Positions 23,122 to 33,321 of a stretch of DNA of 36,393 nucleotides are shown one piece after another. Below the pieces are notes generated by a model. The model saw nothing but the letters and a program-made list of their open reading frames with translations. It had not been told where the DNA came from and did no database searches. The stretch covers positions 1 to 36,393 of the forward strand of contig JACAFB010000043.1 in NCBI GenBank assembly GCA_013388545.1, given 5' to 3'. The stretch is from Ignavibacteriaceae bacterium. Lineage in GTDB: Bacteria > Bacteroidota > Ignavibacteria > Ignavibacteriales > Ignavibacteriaceae. The first letter of the stretch is position 1; the number at the start of each line of letters is the position of its first letter. The translations under genes and the position numbers were made by a program.

Positions 23122-24492
23122 ATGAGAACTCTGATGAAAAGAAGACAATTTATTAAAACCGGAGGGACGGTTTTAGCCGGAGCCGCAGTTTTTCCACATA
23201 TTTCATTTGCTAATAAGAGACAAAAAAATGTTTTGATTATCGGAGCCGGAATTGCCGGGCTTTCCGCTGCTTACAAATTAAAGAAAAATGACTTCAATGT
23301 TTTGCTACTTGAATCAAGAAACAGAATCGGCGGTAGAATTTTTACTTATAATTTTAATGATGATAACCTTACGTGTGAACTCGGGGCCGAATGGGTAGGG
23401 GCATCTCATTTCCGAATTATCGAAATGTGTGAAGAGTTTGAACTCGAACTTTTAAATCATCAATTCGAAACCTATTCAATATTGAACCGGAAATTTTCAG
23501 AACCTAACAGATGGGGGTACAGTTCTGAATGGTCTGAAAAATATTCCCGGCTAATAGAAAATTACAATCAGATGTCAGAAGAGGATAAGAAAAAGCTCGA
23601 CAGGCTTGATTGGTGGAGATACCTTGTTAATAATGGAATCTCAGAAAATGATCTTGAGATAAAAGAACTTTTTGACAGCACCGATTTCGGTGAGACTATC
23701 CGGCAGGTTTCTGCTTATGCTGGAATTGCCGAGTACGCAGAATCGAGTCCCAAGAATGAAATGGATTATCACATTAACGGCGGGAATAGTTTGCTGATTC
23801 AAAAGCTTGCAGATAAAGTAGGAATTGAAAATATAAAATTGAAGCATACCGCTGCCGGTATTTCACAAACCGGTAACAAAGTCAAAGTTGTTTGTTCAGA
23901 CGGCAAAATATTTGAGGCTGATAAAGTTATATGCACAATTCCGACATATGGAATTCAAAAAATTAAATGGGATCCTGACTTGCCTGAAGTTTACAAGCAG
24001 GCTCTTAATGAACTTCAGTACAGCAGGATAAGCAAAACTTCGGTTTTATTTTCAGAAAGATTCTGGAAAGACGAATCGATGGATATTATCACTGATACTT
24101 TGCCTCATTACTTCTTTCATTCATCAAAAAATCAATTTGGAAAGAAAGGCATTCTTACATCATATGCAATAGGCGATAAAGCTTATGTAATGTCAAAATT
24201 AAACGAACAAAATAAAATCAGAGAAATATCAATGGCTTTGATGCCTGCTTTCGGTGATGTTGAAAAATTTGCTGAGAAAGTTGTAAGCTATTACTGGGGA
24301 AGCGATCAGTTTACGCAAGGAGCTTATGCAATTTATAATAAGAATCAGTGGACAAGAGTTAGGGATATTCTTTCAACCCGCTTTGAAAATATTTTTTTCG
24401 CAGGCGAACATCTTGCTGACTGGCAGGGATTTATGGAAGGATCGGTCAACTCGGGAGAAGAAGCAGCTGAAATAATAATAAATGAATCTTAA
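23122..24492 (+). CDS. FAD-dependent amine oxidase with Tat-type signal
   Basis: Starting at 23122 (or at 23134), the N-terminus carries MKRRQFIKTGG, a twin-arginine export signal followed by a hydrophobic stretch, so the enzyme is exported folded. A Rossmann dinucleotide site VLIIGAGIAGLSAAYKL, then ESRNRIGGRI (GG motif) and a C-terminal FFAGEHLADWQGFMEGSVNSG block define the flavin monoamine oxidase family. It would oxidise amines to aldehydes with H2O2 release; the substrate is unknown. An upstream start at 23053 would leave only 7 bases to the divergent DUF1684 gene and is less likely. Confidence 0.9.
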   Translation: MRTLMKRRQFIKTGGTVLAGAAVFPHISFANKRQKNVLIIGAGIAGLSAAYKLKKNDFNVLLLESRNRIGGRIFTYNFNDDNLTCELGAEWVGASHFRIIEMCEEFELELLNHQFETYSILNRKFSEPNRWGYSSEWSEKYSRLIENYNQMSEEDKKKLDRLDWWRYLVNNGISENDLEIKELFDSTDFGETIRQVSAYAGIAEYAESSPKNEMDYHINGGNSLLIQKLADKVGIENIKLKHTAAGISQTGNKVKVVCSDGKIFEADKVICTIPTYGIQKIKWDPDLPEVYKQALNELQYSRISKTSVLFSERFWKDESMDIITDTLPHYFFHSSKNQFGKKGILTSYAIGDKAYVMSKLNEQNKIREISMALMPAFGDVEKFAEKVVSYYWGSDQFTQGAYAIYNKNQWTRVRDILSTRFENIFFAGEHLADWQGFMEGSVNSGEEAAEIIINES

Positions 24493-24528
24493 CAGTAACT
24501 GAAACACATTTCACTTAATAAGAGAAAT

Positions 24529-25926
24529 CTATATTTCGAATATGTCGCCTCTGCGCGGAAAGTAAACACCGGAATATCCTTTGCTTTTAAGTTTTGATTG
24601 TAAGACAACAGCTTCTTCCGGTTCACCATGAACAAGAAAAATATTTTTCAGTTTTGCTGGCGGGCAGAGATCAACATAATCAAGCAGTCCTCGCTGATCA
24701 GCGTGGGCTGAAAAGTAATCCATTTTAATTACCTGGGCTTTAACCTGGTAGGATGAGCCAAGAATATTTACTTCTTTTATTCCATCCATAATTTTCCGTG
24801 CAAGTGTTTCGGCAGCAGCAAAGCCAACAAATAAAATAAGGTTATCGGGATTTTCAATATTATTCGCAAGATGATGAAGGATTCTACCGGCTTCAGCCAT
24901 CCCCGATGCGGAAATAATTATGCAAGGATCTTTGTGAAAATTCAGTTCCTTGGATTTTTCTTTATCTCTTATATAAGTAAGTCTTCCAAAGCCAAAAGGA
25001 TCCTCAAAGTTATCAAGAAATATTCTGAATGTTTCCCGGTCATAACATTCGGGATGAGAACGGTAAACATTAGTAACATCAACTGCAAGCGGGCTATCAA
25101 CATAAATGGGAATAACCGGAATCCGGTTCTGGTTAAAAAGTTTGTGCAGCACATAAACAAGAAGTTGTGTTTTGCCTACTGCAAATGCCGGAATAATAAT
25201 TTTTCCGCCGCGATTAAAAACTGAATTAACAAGAGATGCAACTTCTTCTTCAACCTCATCAGAAATCGAGTGCAATCTTCCGCCGTAAGTGCTTTCCATT
25301 ATAAGCACGTCAAGTTCATCCGGAACGGCCGGATCATGAATGACGGGCATTTCAGGTCTGCCGATATCTCCGCTAAAACCAAGCCTTAAGGTTTTTCCTT
25401 TTTCCTTTATCTCTAAAATAATTCCTGCCGATCCGAGAATGTGTCCCGCATCTGTAAATGAAGCAAATACACCGGGAGCTGCTTCAATCTTATGTTCGTA
25501 CTGAACACCTACAAAGTGAGTAAGAGCATTTTCAACATCTTCAATAGAATACAACGGTTCAAATGGATTTTTATTTTGAGCAATTCGTTTTTTGTTCACA
25601 AATTCTACATCACGCTGCTGAAGATGAGCAGAATCCCGAAGCATTACCTGACACAAACTTACCGTTGCCGCAGTAGCGAATATTGATCCCCGGAACCCAT
25701 TCTTAACAAGGCTTGGAATATTTCCACTGTGGTCTATGTGGGCGTGAGACAGCAGCAGCGTATCAATTTCTGAAGGATTGAATTTAAAGTTTCGGTTAAG
25801 TTCAAATGATTCTTTCCTTTTCCCCTGGTACAGACCGCAGTCTAAAAGAATATTTTTGCCATTTATATTAAGAAGATGCTGCGAACCGGTAACAGTCTGG
25901 GCAGCTCCGATGAAATGTATTCTCAT
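24529..25926 (-). CDS. Metallo-beta-lactamase/beta-CASP RNA-processing exonuclease family protein
   Basis: The product is 465 residues. The metal site is SHAHIDHSG near 59, with DAGHILGSA near 158 and SGDIGRPE near 189. The beta-CASP part has PAFAVGKTQLLVYVL near 250 and ISASGMAEAGRILHH near 340. The C-terminal metallo-beta-lactamase part ends with YFSAHADQRGL and LVHGEPEEA. This is the layout of CPSF73-like bacterial/archaeal nucleases acting on RNA. It is convergent with the amine oxidase gene, 36 bases apart. Confidence 0.93.
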   Translation of the reverse strand: MRIHFIGAAQTVTGSQHLLNINGKNILLDCGLYQGKRKESFELNRNFKFNPSEIDTLLLSHAHIDHSGNIPSLVKNGFRGSIFATAATVSLCQVMLRDSAHLQQRDVEFVNKKRIAQNKNPFEPLYSIEDVENALTHFVGVQYEHKIEAAPGVFASFTDAGHILGSAGIILEIKEKGKTLRLGFSGDIGRPEMPVIHDPAVPDELDVLIMESTYGGRLHSISDEVEEEVASLVNSVFNRGGKIIIPAFAVGKTQLLVYVLHKLFNQNRIPVIPIYVDSPLAVDVTNVYRSHPECYDRETFRIFLDNFEDPFGFGRLTYIRDKEKSKELNFHKDPCIIISASGMAEAGRILHHLANNIENPDNLILFVGFAAAETLARKIMDGIKEVNILGSSYQVKAQVIKMDYFSAHADQRGLLDYVDLCPPAKLKNIFLVHGEPEEAVVLQSKLKSKGYSGVYFPRRGDIFEI

Positions 25927-26134
25927 AGTTCCCTTTGGAATTTATTAGAAAGTTGAATTGAATATGCAATCTAATTTGATTAAATACTCATAGGTAAAAA
26001 CTGTTTGAACAAATTTAGTAATAACCCCAAATAAATTTGCTGATGTTATTAAATGAATTGTTTAGATTTAATCTGAAATTTCAATAAACAATATTTTAAT
26101 AAGTTAACTATCAAATTGTGATTCTAAGTGTATA

Positions 26135-26575
26135 ATGCGCCTGGCAAATAAAAATATTATTTTAGTTTTAATGCTCTTATTATTAAGCCACGATTTTTAT
26201 AGTCAGGAGCGTTTTGGTTCAATTAAAAAACTTTATGAAGAGGACGGGCTGAGAGTTTCTTTCTTATATTATAAAGAGGGGGATGGAAGCGGAAGAAGCG
26301 GGGTGGTTATTTTTCTTGAAAATAATAATGAATTTGAGATTTCATTTAGTTTTACACTCATTTTCAGATCGGAAGGAGCGGACAAAGAAGAAAGACTTGA
26401 GGGTTCATTAAAAGCCTTCGAAAAGAGAACGGGCAGCACAAGCGGGCTGTATTTTTTACCTTTTTCCGATAACAGATCAATAATTGCTGTAGGAATTAAA
26501 AACTTCAAAGTAACCGGAAAAGCAAGCATTATTAAGCTTCCTTTAAGGTCCCGGCAACTTTATACCTCCGGATGA
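26135..26575 (+). CDS. Small exported protein of unknown function
   Basis: The product is 146 residues with a clear signal peptide (hydrophobic to about 20, cleavage near YSQE). The mature part is beta-rich (about 120 residues) with alternating polar and hydrophobic strands and a SGVVIFLENNNEFEIS segment, suggesting a small beta-sandwich. I do not recognise a family. It lies 197 bases upstream of the TonB-type receptor gene on the same strand and may or may not be related to it. Confidence 0.65.
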   Translation: MRLANKNIILVLMLLLLSHDFYSQERFGSIKKLYEEDGLRVSFLYYKEGDGSGRSGVVIFLENNNEFEISFSFTLIFRSEGADKEERLEGSLKAFEKRTGSTSGLYFLPFSDNRSIIAVGIKNFKVTGKASIIKLPLRSRQLYTSG

Positions 26576-26772
26576 ATCTAATTGTCCGTGCTGATAATTG
26601 AACATTTTTAGTTTAATTTCCGTTTGATACTAAAAGCCGATTTCCAGGCAAGAAATCTAATTTTAAACCAGCAGTTTTAATCTCTTGTCAAAATCAAGGG
26701 TTGTTTTAGATTTGGAAAAAGGCTTTATAGTACGTTTTATTATTTACTCATTCAAAAAAGAAAAAAAATCAC

Positions 26773-29196
26773 ATGAAAAATTTGTACTGGTTAGTCGCGA
26801 TTATCATTTTGTTCAATTTTTACAATTATAATCTATATGCTCAAACTGAGTTTCAGGGTGAGCGCGGAGGAGTAATAAAAGGCAGAATAATTGATCGGGA
26901 GACCAAACAACCGGTTGAATATGCAAACGTTGTTTTACTAACATTAAAAGACAGCCTGATTAAGAATGGCGCTGTTTCAGATGTGGATGGTTACTTCACA
27001 ATTGATAAAATAATTCCCGGTGAATATTTGCTCGATGTTACTTTTATTGGTTACGATCACGAAAAATTTAAAGTTGAGATAAATCGTCAGAACCGGCTAA
27101 TTGATCTTGGAGATGTTTTAATTCACCCGGCAACCTACAGCCTTACTGATGTTGTTGTTGAAGGTGAGCGCTCGCCGGTTACTTATCAAATTGATAAAAA
27201 GGTTTTAGATGTTGGAAAAATGCAGAATGTAATTTCAGGAAATGCTTCCGACATTTTACAAAATGTTCCTTCTGTTAATGTAGACATTGAAGGCAATGTT
27301 AGCTTAAGAGGAAGCACAAGCTTCACAGTGTTGATTGATGGACGCCCTTCGATTATCTCCGGGCAGGACGCCTTGCAGCAAATTCCTGCCAGTTCAATTG
27401 ATAAAATTGAAATCATTACAAACCCATCTGTAAAATATAATCCCGAAGGCACTGCAGGCATTATAAATATTCTTCTTAAGAAAAATCAAGATGTTGGATT
27501 AAGTGGTATAATTAACGGGAATGCGGGACTTAACGATAAATACGGCGGCGACTTCCTGTTTGAATATAAGATGCCTGATATTACAACCACATTTGGAGTT
27601 GATTATAATAAAAGAAATTTTCCCGGCACGAGTAATGAACAGCGCCAGTTTTTTAATGAAACCTCTACAACTTTTATTAATTCCAATGGTACTATGAAAT
27701 GGGGAAGAATTTCTTTTGGGTTAAGAGCGGCTATTGAATTTAAGCTCAATGAAAACAACATTATCAGTCTTGGCGGAAGATATGGCAAAAGAGACGGTTC
27801 GCGAAATTCATTTCTTAATTATTCCCGGTGGACTGAAGCTGATCCCCAAAAGCTTCTTTATGAAAGCAATAGTTTCCGCGAACATCTCGGGGATTTTTAT
27901 GCAAGCAACCTGACTTATCTGATTAAGTTTAACTCAAGAGGACATGAACTAAAAGCTGAATTTAATTATGGATACGATGACAACAATCAGACTACTACTT
28001 CACAACAGTTCGAAAGCGGAGTTCAGAATGCTGGGAAGAAAACTACTGAATCCGGTCCCTCGAATGAATTTGATGGCAAGCTGGATTATACTCTTCCCTT
28101 ATCGGAAACTTCAAAGTTTGAAGCCGGTTATGAAGGTGAGGCTGAGCTTTCAGAGGAAAAAAATGAACTGTCAGAGTTTAATCCTCAGACAAATCTTTAT
28201 GAACTTCAGTCATTATTTTCAAATGATGTAAAATATAACAACAGCGGGCATGCTTTTTATACAATTTACTCGGACAAAATTGGTAATCTTGGTTTACAGG
28301 GAGGATTAAGAACGGAATACACTTATCGCAAAATCGAACTTGTAAACGGCACTGGAAATTTCAATATAGACAGATGGGATCTTTTCCCTTCTTTTCATAC
28401 ATCATATGAGTTCAGCAAAGGAAGCCAGTTGATGGCAAGTTATACCAGAAGAATTGAAAGACCCGACGGCTGGCAGCTTGAACCTTTTATTACCTGGTTT
28501 GATGAAAATAATGTAAGGAGAGGAAATCCCGATCTTAAACCCGAATTTATTGATTCTTACGATGCTGGTGTTCAAACGCTGATTGGAAGTGTTTCTCTAT
28601 CAGCAGACCTTTATTACCGTGTAACGAGTAATAAAATTGAACAGGTTCGATCTGTATACCAGGATAACGTAACTCTTAATAGTGTTGATAATGTTGGAAC
28701 TGATTATGCTCTTGGCAGTGAGTTCATGGTGATTTTTGATCCGTTCAAGTTCTGGAATTTAAATCTGATGGCAAATGTGTATAACTATAAAATCAAAGGC
28801 GTTTTGAACGATGAAAATTTTGAAAGAGAAAGTTTTAACTGGAATACACGATTTAATAGCGTATTCAGGCTTGGACAAAATACACAACTTCAGCTCAACC
28901 TGAACTATAGCAGTCCCACCGTTTCTTCACAAGGAAGATCCGAAGGATCTTTTTCAACCGATCTTTCGGCACGGCAGGATTTCTTTGATAAACAGCTTGC
29001 ACTGATTCTTCAGGTTAGAGATTTGTTTAAAACAGCAAAGTATGAATTTACTTCCTCAGGCCCGGATTTTTATAACTATAATTACTTTAAAAGAGAATCT
29101 CCTGTTGTAATGCTGACAGCAAGGTTTACTTTCAACAATTATAAACCTAAAAGAGAACGAATTGAAAATGGCAATGAAATGGGAGAAGATTTTTAA
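26773..29196 (+). CDS. TonB-dependent-receptor-like outer membrane protein
   Basis: The product is 807 residues with a signal peptide (1-23). A carboxypeptidase-regulatory-like domain (about 34-117; GRIIDRETKQPVEYANVVL and DVDGYFTIDKIIPGEYLL) is followed by a plug domain (about 125-225; DILQNVPSVNVDIEGNVSLRG and PSVKYNPEGTAGIINI). The rest (230-807) is a beta barrel of the OMP_b-brl_3 kind. This is the usual order of SusC-related receptors, though no SusD partner is adjacent. The ligand is unknown. The ATG follows a leader rich in A with weak Shine-Dalgarno sequence. Confidence 0.9.
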   Translation: MKNLYWLVAIIILFNFYNYNLYAQTEFQGERGGVIKGRIIDRETKQPVEYANVVLLTLKDSLIKNGAVSDVDGYFTIDKIIPGEYLLDVTFIGYDHEKFKVEINRQNRLIDLGDVLIHPATYSLTDVVVEGERSPVTYQIDKKVLDVGKMQNVISGNASDILQNVPSVNVDIEGNVSLRGSTSFTVLIDGRPSIISGQDALQQIPASSIDKIEIITNPSVKYNPEGTAGIINILLKKNQDVGLSGIINGNAGLNDKYGGDFLFEYKMPDITTTFGVDYNKRNFPGTSNEQRQFFNETSTTFINSNGTMKWGRISFGLRAAIEFKLNENNIISLGGRYGKRDGSRNSFLNYSRWTEADPQKLLYESNSFREHLGDFYASNLTYLIKFNSRGHELKAEFNYGYDDNNQTTTSQQFESGVQNAGKKTTESGPSNEFDGKLDYTLPLSETSKFEAGYEGEAELSEEKNELSEFNPQTNLYELQSLFSNDVKYNNSGHAFYTIYSDKIGNLGLQGGLRTEYTYRKIELVNGTGNFNIDRWDLFPSFHTSYEFSKGSQLMASYTRRIERPDGWQLEPFITWFDENNVRRGNPDLKPEFIDSYDAGVQTLIGSVSLSADLYYRVTSNKIEQVRSVYQDNVTLNSVDNVGTDYALGSEFMVIFDPFKFWNLNLMANVYNYKIKGVLNDENFERESFNWNTRFNSVFRLGQNTQLQLNLNYSSPTVSSQGRSEGSFSTDLSARQDFFDKQLALILQVRDLFKTAKYEFTSSGPDFYNYNYFKRESPVVMLTARFTFNNYKPKRERIENGNEMGEDF

Positions 29197-29233
29197 CCAC
29201 AAATTCTTTCTTCCCTAATCTTCCTTTATGAAT

Positions 29234-29257
29234 TTTGCCTCCCGAAAGTGAGGCAAA
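29234..29257 (+). terminator. Hairpin after the TonB-type receptor gene
   Basis: TTTGCCTC pairs perfectly with GAGGCAAA across an 8-base loop, 37 bases past the stop. The following CATTCTTTC is only a weak T-run, so termination may be partial. Confidence 0.5.
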
Positions 29258-29424
29258 CATTCTTTCAAAATACAGCAGGCTGAAAAATATAAATGCTGTT
29301 CGTGCGCGCTGCAGAAAATTAGATTGATTTTCCCACGTTATTTTTTCATAAACCCTGAAGATTATGAAAATCTATCCGCGGTGGTTTTTTAACAAAGTAT
29401 TTGACCAGATAAAACTTTTGAGTT

Positions 29425-30624
29425 TTAATCTTTATACTTCTTTTCTATTTCGTTTACTTTATTTCGCTTATAATCCAGAACGCCTATGCCAAGTCCTGCA
29501 GATACAATGAACGCACCAGCAATTTGATAGATTGTAACCTCTTTTCCGAAGAATATCATAACGAACGGAAGAATCACAAGATACAAGTTTGTATACGGCA
29601 CCCATAAATGAGCGGCAAACTTTGATAATTTGAAGAATCCGTAACTGTAAACGTATCCTGTAAGCCCTGCGGCAATCACAAACAAAATTGGAAGCCAGTT
29701 GTCGGGAAATAGTTTCCCGTTAAACAGTGAGAAAAATTTATTGAACTCAGCATCGTGTAGAATTTTTTTAATAATAATTTCATCTTCTTCAGAAATGTTT
29801 TCTTTCAGGACATATTTGTTCCCTGCGGGAAAGTAATTCTTAAGAAGGAAATCTTTTTTATCAGCTTCGACTTTTACAAGCACTCTCTTTTCAAATTTAG
29901 TTTTATCTACTGATGAAGGCATATTAACGTTCATCAAATTACCCGCAACGGGGACAAGGATTAAAGCTGATGAAATGAAAACCAGTTTCCAGATTTCCCG
30001 CCAGACTACGAGCGCATTCGGTCCAACTCCGGGCAACGCCGTTTGTACAGTTTTATTGTTAAGAATCTGCTGAGAGCATAAACAGCAATTTATTATTACA
30101 ATCCAGATTATTGCATTAGAATCTAAAGGAGATTGCTGATCACCATTTGAGCCAATAATTATTGGTATATGAGGAACAGCAAGACCAGCAATAACCAAAA
30201 CAATTCCGGCCCAGTGTTCTTTTCTGATAGGGGCATTAAAAAGTATTTTCCCGAAAAAAGGAAGAAATGCCAGATAGACGTTAACGTAAGGAGCGTAAAT
30301 ATGTGGAGAGTAAAGTCGTGGCAAATAAAAGAATCCAATGTTCTCGATAACACCAGTGAACGCGCAGATAATAATTGTGCTTAGGGAAATAAATCCGGGC
30401 CATAGATATTTTAATTTTTTTCCGCGAAGTATTTCAATTGCTACAGCAATAACTGCCCAGGCAAGTTTTGATATTTCTCTCCACCAGGTCATAACACCCG
30501 GAGAGACATCTATCTTTTTCCCTCCCGTAAAATCCGGCTGGTTGCCCATCCAGTTTAATACATACTGACCTCCCAATCCTCCGTTTATTATGAGCAGCCA
30601 TATGATAATTAGCAGCCAGTCCAA
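29425..30624 (-). CDS. DMT/EamA-like multi-pass membrane protein with a soluble insert
   Basis: The product is 399 residues with about ten membrane helices arranged as two similar halves (each with a WWREI/VWREI.K segment: MTWWREISKLAW near 45 and LVVWREIWKLVF near 207, plus PYVNVYLAFLPFFGK and PYTNLYLVILPFVMI). The internal repeat and helix count fit the drug/metabolite transporter superfamily. A charged segment of about 70 residues (roughly 240-310) is inserted between helices of the second half, which is unusual. The start appears to be TTG at 30624 after AAAGGA; no nearby ATG gives the first helix. The function is unknown. Confidence 0.78.
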   Translation of the reverse strand: MDWLLIIIWLLIINGGLGGQYVLNWMGNQPDFTGGKKIDVSPGVMTWWREISKLAWAVIAVAIEILRGKKLKYLWPGFISLSTIIICAFTGVIENIGFFYLPRLYSPHIYAPYVNVYLAFLPFFGKILFNAPIRKEHWAGIVLVIAGLAVPHIPIIIGSNGDQQSPLDSNAIIWIVIINCCLCSQQILNNKTVQTALPGVGPNALVVWREIWKLVFISSALILVPVAGNLMNVNMPSSVDKTKFEKRVLVKVEADKKDFLLKNYFPAGNKYVLKENISEEDEIIIKKILHDAEFNKFFSLFNGKLFPDNWLPILFVIAAGLTGYVYSYGFFKLSKFAAHLWVPYTNLYLVILPFVMIFFGKEVTIYQIAGAFIVSAGLGIGVLDYKRNKVNEIEKKYKD

Positions 30625-30931
30625 TTATTAAATCCTTTACTTTTGATAAGTAAATAAATTCCGGATCGTTAAATCCCGATTGTGTAAAATACATTACTGC
30701 AAGAATCAAGCCGTGGTAAAAATCAATCACATCTCTATAAATCCTCTTTAAATGCAGGTATTTAATTATTGTACTATGAAATAAAGTCTGAATAGTACTT
30801 CAAATCACAAGATCATAAGATTTTTTTAACTTTTTTGCTGAGTAAAGCTTTGTCATTCAAACAGATAATTTTATTGTAGGTTAAAAAAAATATTAATAAA
30901 TTAAAATGGAAATAAAGAAAGGAACTGCATA
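30625..30931. other. Divergent intergenic region
   Basis: About 300 bases between the DMT-like gene and the OmpA gene. No supported gene was seen. AAAGGAACTGC just before 30932 is the ribosome-binding site of the OmpA gene. The AT-rich block at 30820-30910 probably holds its promoter. Confidence 0.5.
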
Positions 30932-32260
30932 ATGAAGCTAAAAATTTTTCTTCTTGTTCTACTGATTTCAAGTACTGCTTTTACTCAAAACAGCTCAAAT
31001 GATGGTGATTGGAGTGCTCAGGAGGTAAGTTTGAGCAATACTCCCGAGGCTGATTTTATGATAAGAATAGGCGACATAGATAATCTTAATTATGGCTGGC
31101 CTGAAGACTTTAATCCGTTCTCGGGAATGTCATCGCAGGTTCACGATTGGCCGTACAATATTAATCCTCAGGACATCAGCGGTACTGATCGGGTGATGAT
31201 TCCAACCGGATTTATAAAACATCCTGAAAAGAGCACTTGCCTCGGGGATGGTTATTCATCTGGCGATGGATCGGTTTACAAGGTGGTTCCTCTCGTAATG
31301 AATTTATCATCAATAAAAAATGCAAACATACAATCGGCGGCGCTTTTAATGTTTGTGGATGATTTTCAATCTCCATCAATTTGTTCGAAGTTCCGCGTCT
31401 GGTTTAATGGAAAAAGATTTTCAGCAGTCGAAAGAATTTTAGATGGTATAGATCAAAGCGGGCCGGTTGGTAAAATGATTTTTGCAAAGCTTCCTGCTGA
31501 TTTACTTCCATTGCTAAAAAAAGATAAGCTTGTAATCTCTATTGATGATTCAACTACTTTCAATGGAGATGGATATGCTATCGATTTCGTTAAACTTCTG
31601 ATAAATCCGAAACCATATTTATACACCGGCGGATTAAATTTGATTGTACTTAATTCAGCCGATGGCTTACCAATTTCAGGCGCAAAAATTGTTGTCCCTG
31701 ATTTTATTCAGACAAAAACAAATTCAAATGGTGAAGCAATTTTAAAAAACCTTCCTGCCGGTTTAGTCGCTGCTGATTTTTCTGCTGAAGGTTTTATTAC
31801 TAAAACTCAAGGCTTTGATGTCATTACAAATCAGGTTTCGGAGCAATACCAGGTTTATCTTGATCCTATTGGATCATACACTGTTCAAATGGAAGGTGAA
31901 ACCTTAACCGAAGGTGAGTCGCTTATACTTAATAACATTCAATTTAAAGTTGGCAGTGCCGAATTATTAAATGAAGGCAAAGCAGAGCTTGATAAAGTAG
32001 TTCAGCTAATGCGACAGTATCCCCAAATTGAAATTGAACTTTCAGGTCATACTTCTTCAGAGGGCGAAGCTGAAATGAACAGGAAACTTTCGCTGCGAAG
32101 AGTAGAATCCTGCAGAAAATATTTATCGGAGAATGGAATCAGTGAAGACAGGATTTCGACAGTGGGTTATGGCCCTGATCGCCCTATTGCGCCAAATGAT
32201 AATGAAGCAAACAGGTCAAAGAACCGAAGAGTTGAACTGAAGATTACGAGGATACAGTAA
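30932..32260 (+). CDS. OmpA-family outer membrane protein
   Basis: The product is 442 residues with a signal peptide (1-18, ending AFTQN). Residues 20-230 form a beta-rich domain I cannot name. Residues 232-310 look like a carboxypeptidase-regulatory/PEGA-type beta sandwich (NSADGLPISGAKIVV). The C-terminal OmpA domain (about 325-440) has ELSGHTSSEGEAEMNRKLSL and GYGPDRPIAPNDNEANRSKN, with the conserved Asp replaced by Ser/Thr neighbours in GHTSSEG. The OmpA domain binds peptidoglycan and anchors the outer membrane. A good ribosome-binding site is present. Confidence 0.9.
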   Translation: MKLKIFLLVLLISSTAFTQNSSNDGDWSAQEVSLSNTPEADFMIRIGDIDNLNYGWPEDFNPFSGMSSQVHDWPYNINPQDISGTDRVMIPTGFIKHPEKSTCLGDGYSSGDGSVYKVVPLVMNLSSIKNANIQSAALLMFVDDFQSPSICSKFRVWFNGKRFSAVERILDGIDQSGPVGKMIFAKLPADLLPLLKKDKLVISIDDSTTFNGDGYAIDFVKLLINPKPYLYTGGLNLIVLNSADGLPISGAKIVVPDFIQTKTNSNGEAILKNLPAGLVAADFSAEGFITKTQGFDVITNQVSEQYQVYLDPIGSYTVQMEGETLTEGESLILNNIQFKVGSAELLNEGKAELDKVVQLMRQYPQIEIELSGHTSSEGEAEMNRKLSLRRVESCRKYLSENGISEDRISTVGYGPDRPIAPNDNEANRSKNRRVELKITRIQ

Positions 32261-32718
32261 TAAATATTTTCCCGTAAAGACGCCAGGCTGCAAAGAACTC
32301 ATAACAAATAATTATTAGGCATTTAATTAATTATTAGTTTTAATTTTATAAGCAATCAGTGAGGGTCTCTTGTATTCAGGCGGGTGAGGCTTTCATAACG
32401 GGATTTATTTTTATCAACTTTAGGCAGGTCAATACTCTAATACAGGGAAGGTGGTTATTCTTCGCTAAAGCTTTGGCGGATAAACTTTAATCAAGTAAAA
32501 AGAAAAAAGTTAAAATTAAAAAGTAGAGGCGAGTCGGTGACTCGCCTTTTTTGTAATTGCCTTGGTTCGATTTCAAGGTAGATTCGTAATACTAACCTTG
32601 AAAATGATTTGGTTCTAATCTTCTGCCAATATGTATTATTGGCAGTGAAATGGAACCTCAAATAATGAATCAAATCCAAGGTGAATTCACTATGTTTACC
32701 TTGTAAACGATTCAGATT
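32261..32718. other. Intergenic region between ompA-like gene and the AbiE-type locus
   Basis: About 460 bases with no supported gene. It holds a 16-base near-palindrome (CGCTAAAGCTTTGGCG, 32463-32478) and the terminator at 32527. This is the boundary between envelope genes and accessory DNA. Confidence 0.5.
32527..32552. terminator. Strong, probably bidirectional terminator
   Basis: AGGCGAGTC pairs perfectly with GACTCGCCT across a 3-base loop and is followed by T6; an A-rich run on the left side would serve the other strand. It isolates the toxin-antitoxin region from the OmpA gene. Confidence 0.8.
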
Positions 32719-33321
32719 ATGACAATGAACAAAATCATCAAATTATTTAAAGAAAATAATGGTTATTCCCGGATGATGGAACTTCGTAATGCCGAAATTC
32801 AAACTCGTGATATTGCTCATGCTGTAGAAAAAGGCATTATTGAAAAAATTAGACCCGGTCTTTACAAGCTAGTTGATTATCCCTGGGATGAGCATGTCAG
32901 TTTCGCAGATGTTTGTAACTCTAATATGCGAGCGGTTATTTGTCTGATATCAGCTGCCTCTTATTATGAGCTGACAACATTCAATCCTTCTGAAGTTTAT
33001 GTTGCATTTCCAAACAATACTGATAAATTTGTCCTGAAGTATCCACCTATCAAAGTATACTATTTTGCAAATAGTTATTATTCACCGGGAGTTGAAACCC
33101 TGAACACAAAAAGTGGAACCGTAAGAATTTATAACAAAGAAAAAACAATCGGAGATCTATTCAGATATATAAATAAGATTGGTGAAGATATTGCTGTTGA
33201 ATCTCTCAAAACTTACCTGCGGAATAAGAAGGAGAGGGATATTCCTAAACTTCTCAAATTTTCTGAGATTTGCAGTGTGAAAAAGAAAATTGAACCGATG
33301 ATAAAAGCTATCCTTTCGTGA
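32719..33321 (+). CDS. AbiEi-family antitoxin
   Basis: The product is 200 residues. The N-terminal winged-helix region (about 1-55; NGYSRMMELRNAEIQTRDIAHA, then GIIEKIRPGLYKL) is the AbiEi_4-type DNA-binding domain. The rest (RAVICLISAASYYELTTFNP near 72, KEKTIGDLFRYINKIG near 138) matches the AbiEi C-terminal part. AbiEi represses its own operon and opposes the AbiEii nucleotidyltransferase toxin in type IV systems. The gene is intact, and its stop overlaps the toxin start (GTGA). The toxin itself is damaged, so the antitoxin may now be only a regulator. Confidence 0.9.
   Translation: MTMNKIIKLFKENNGYSRMMELRNAEIQTRDIAHAVEKGIIEKIRPGLYKLVDYPWDEHVSFADVCNSNMRAVICLISAASYYELTTFNPSEVYVAFPNNTDKFVLKYPPIKVYYFANSYYSPGVETLNTKSGTVRIYNKEKTIGDLFRYINKIGEDIAVESLKTYLRNKKERDIPKLLKFSEICSVKKKIEPMIKAILS

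Noticed and set aside
32463..32478. CGCTAAAGCTTTGGCG near-palindrome
   Set aside because: Too short and isolated to call an operator or mobile repeat; noted only as intergenic content.
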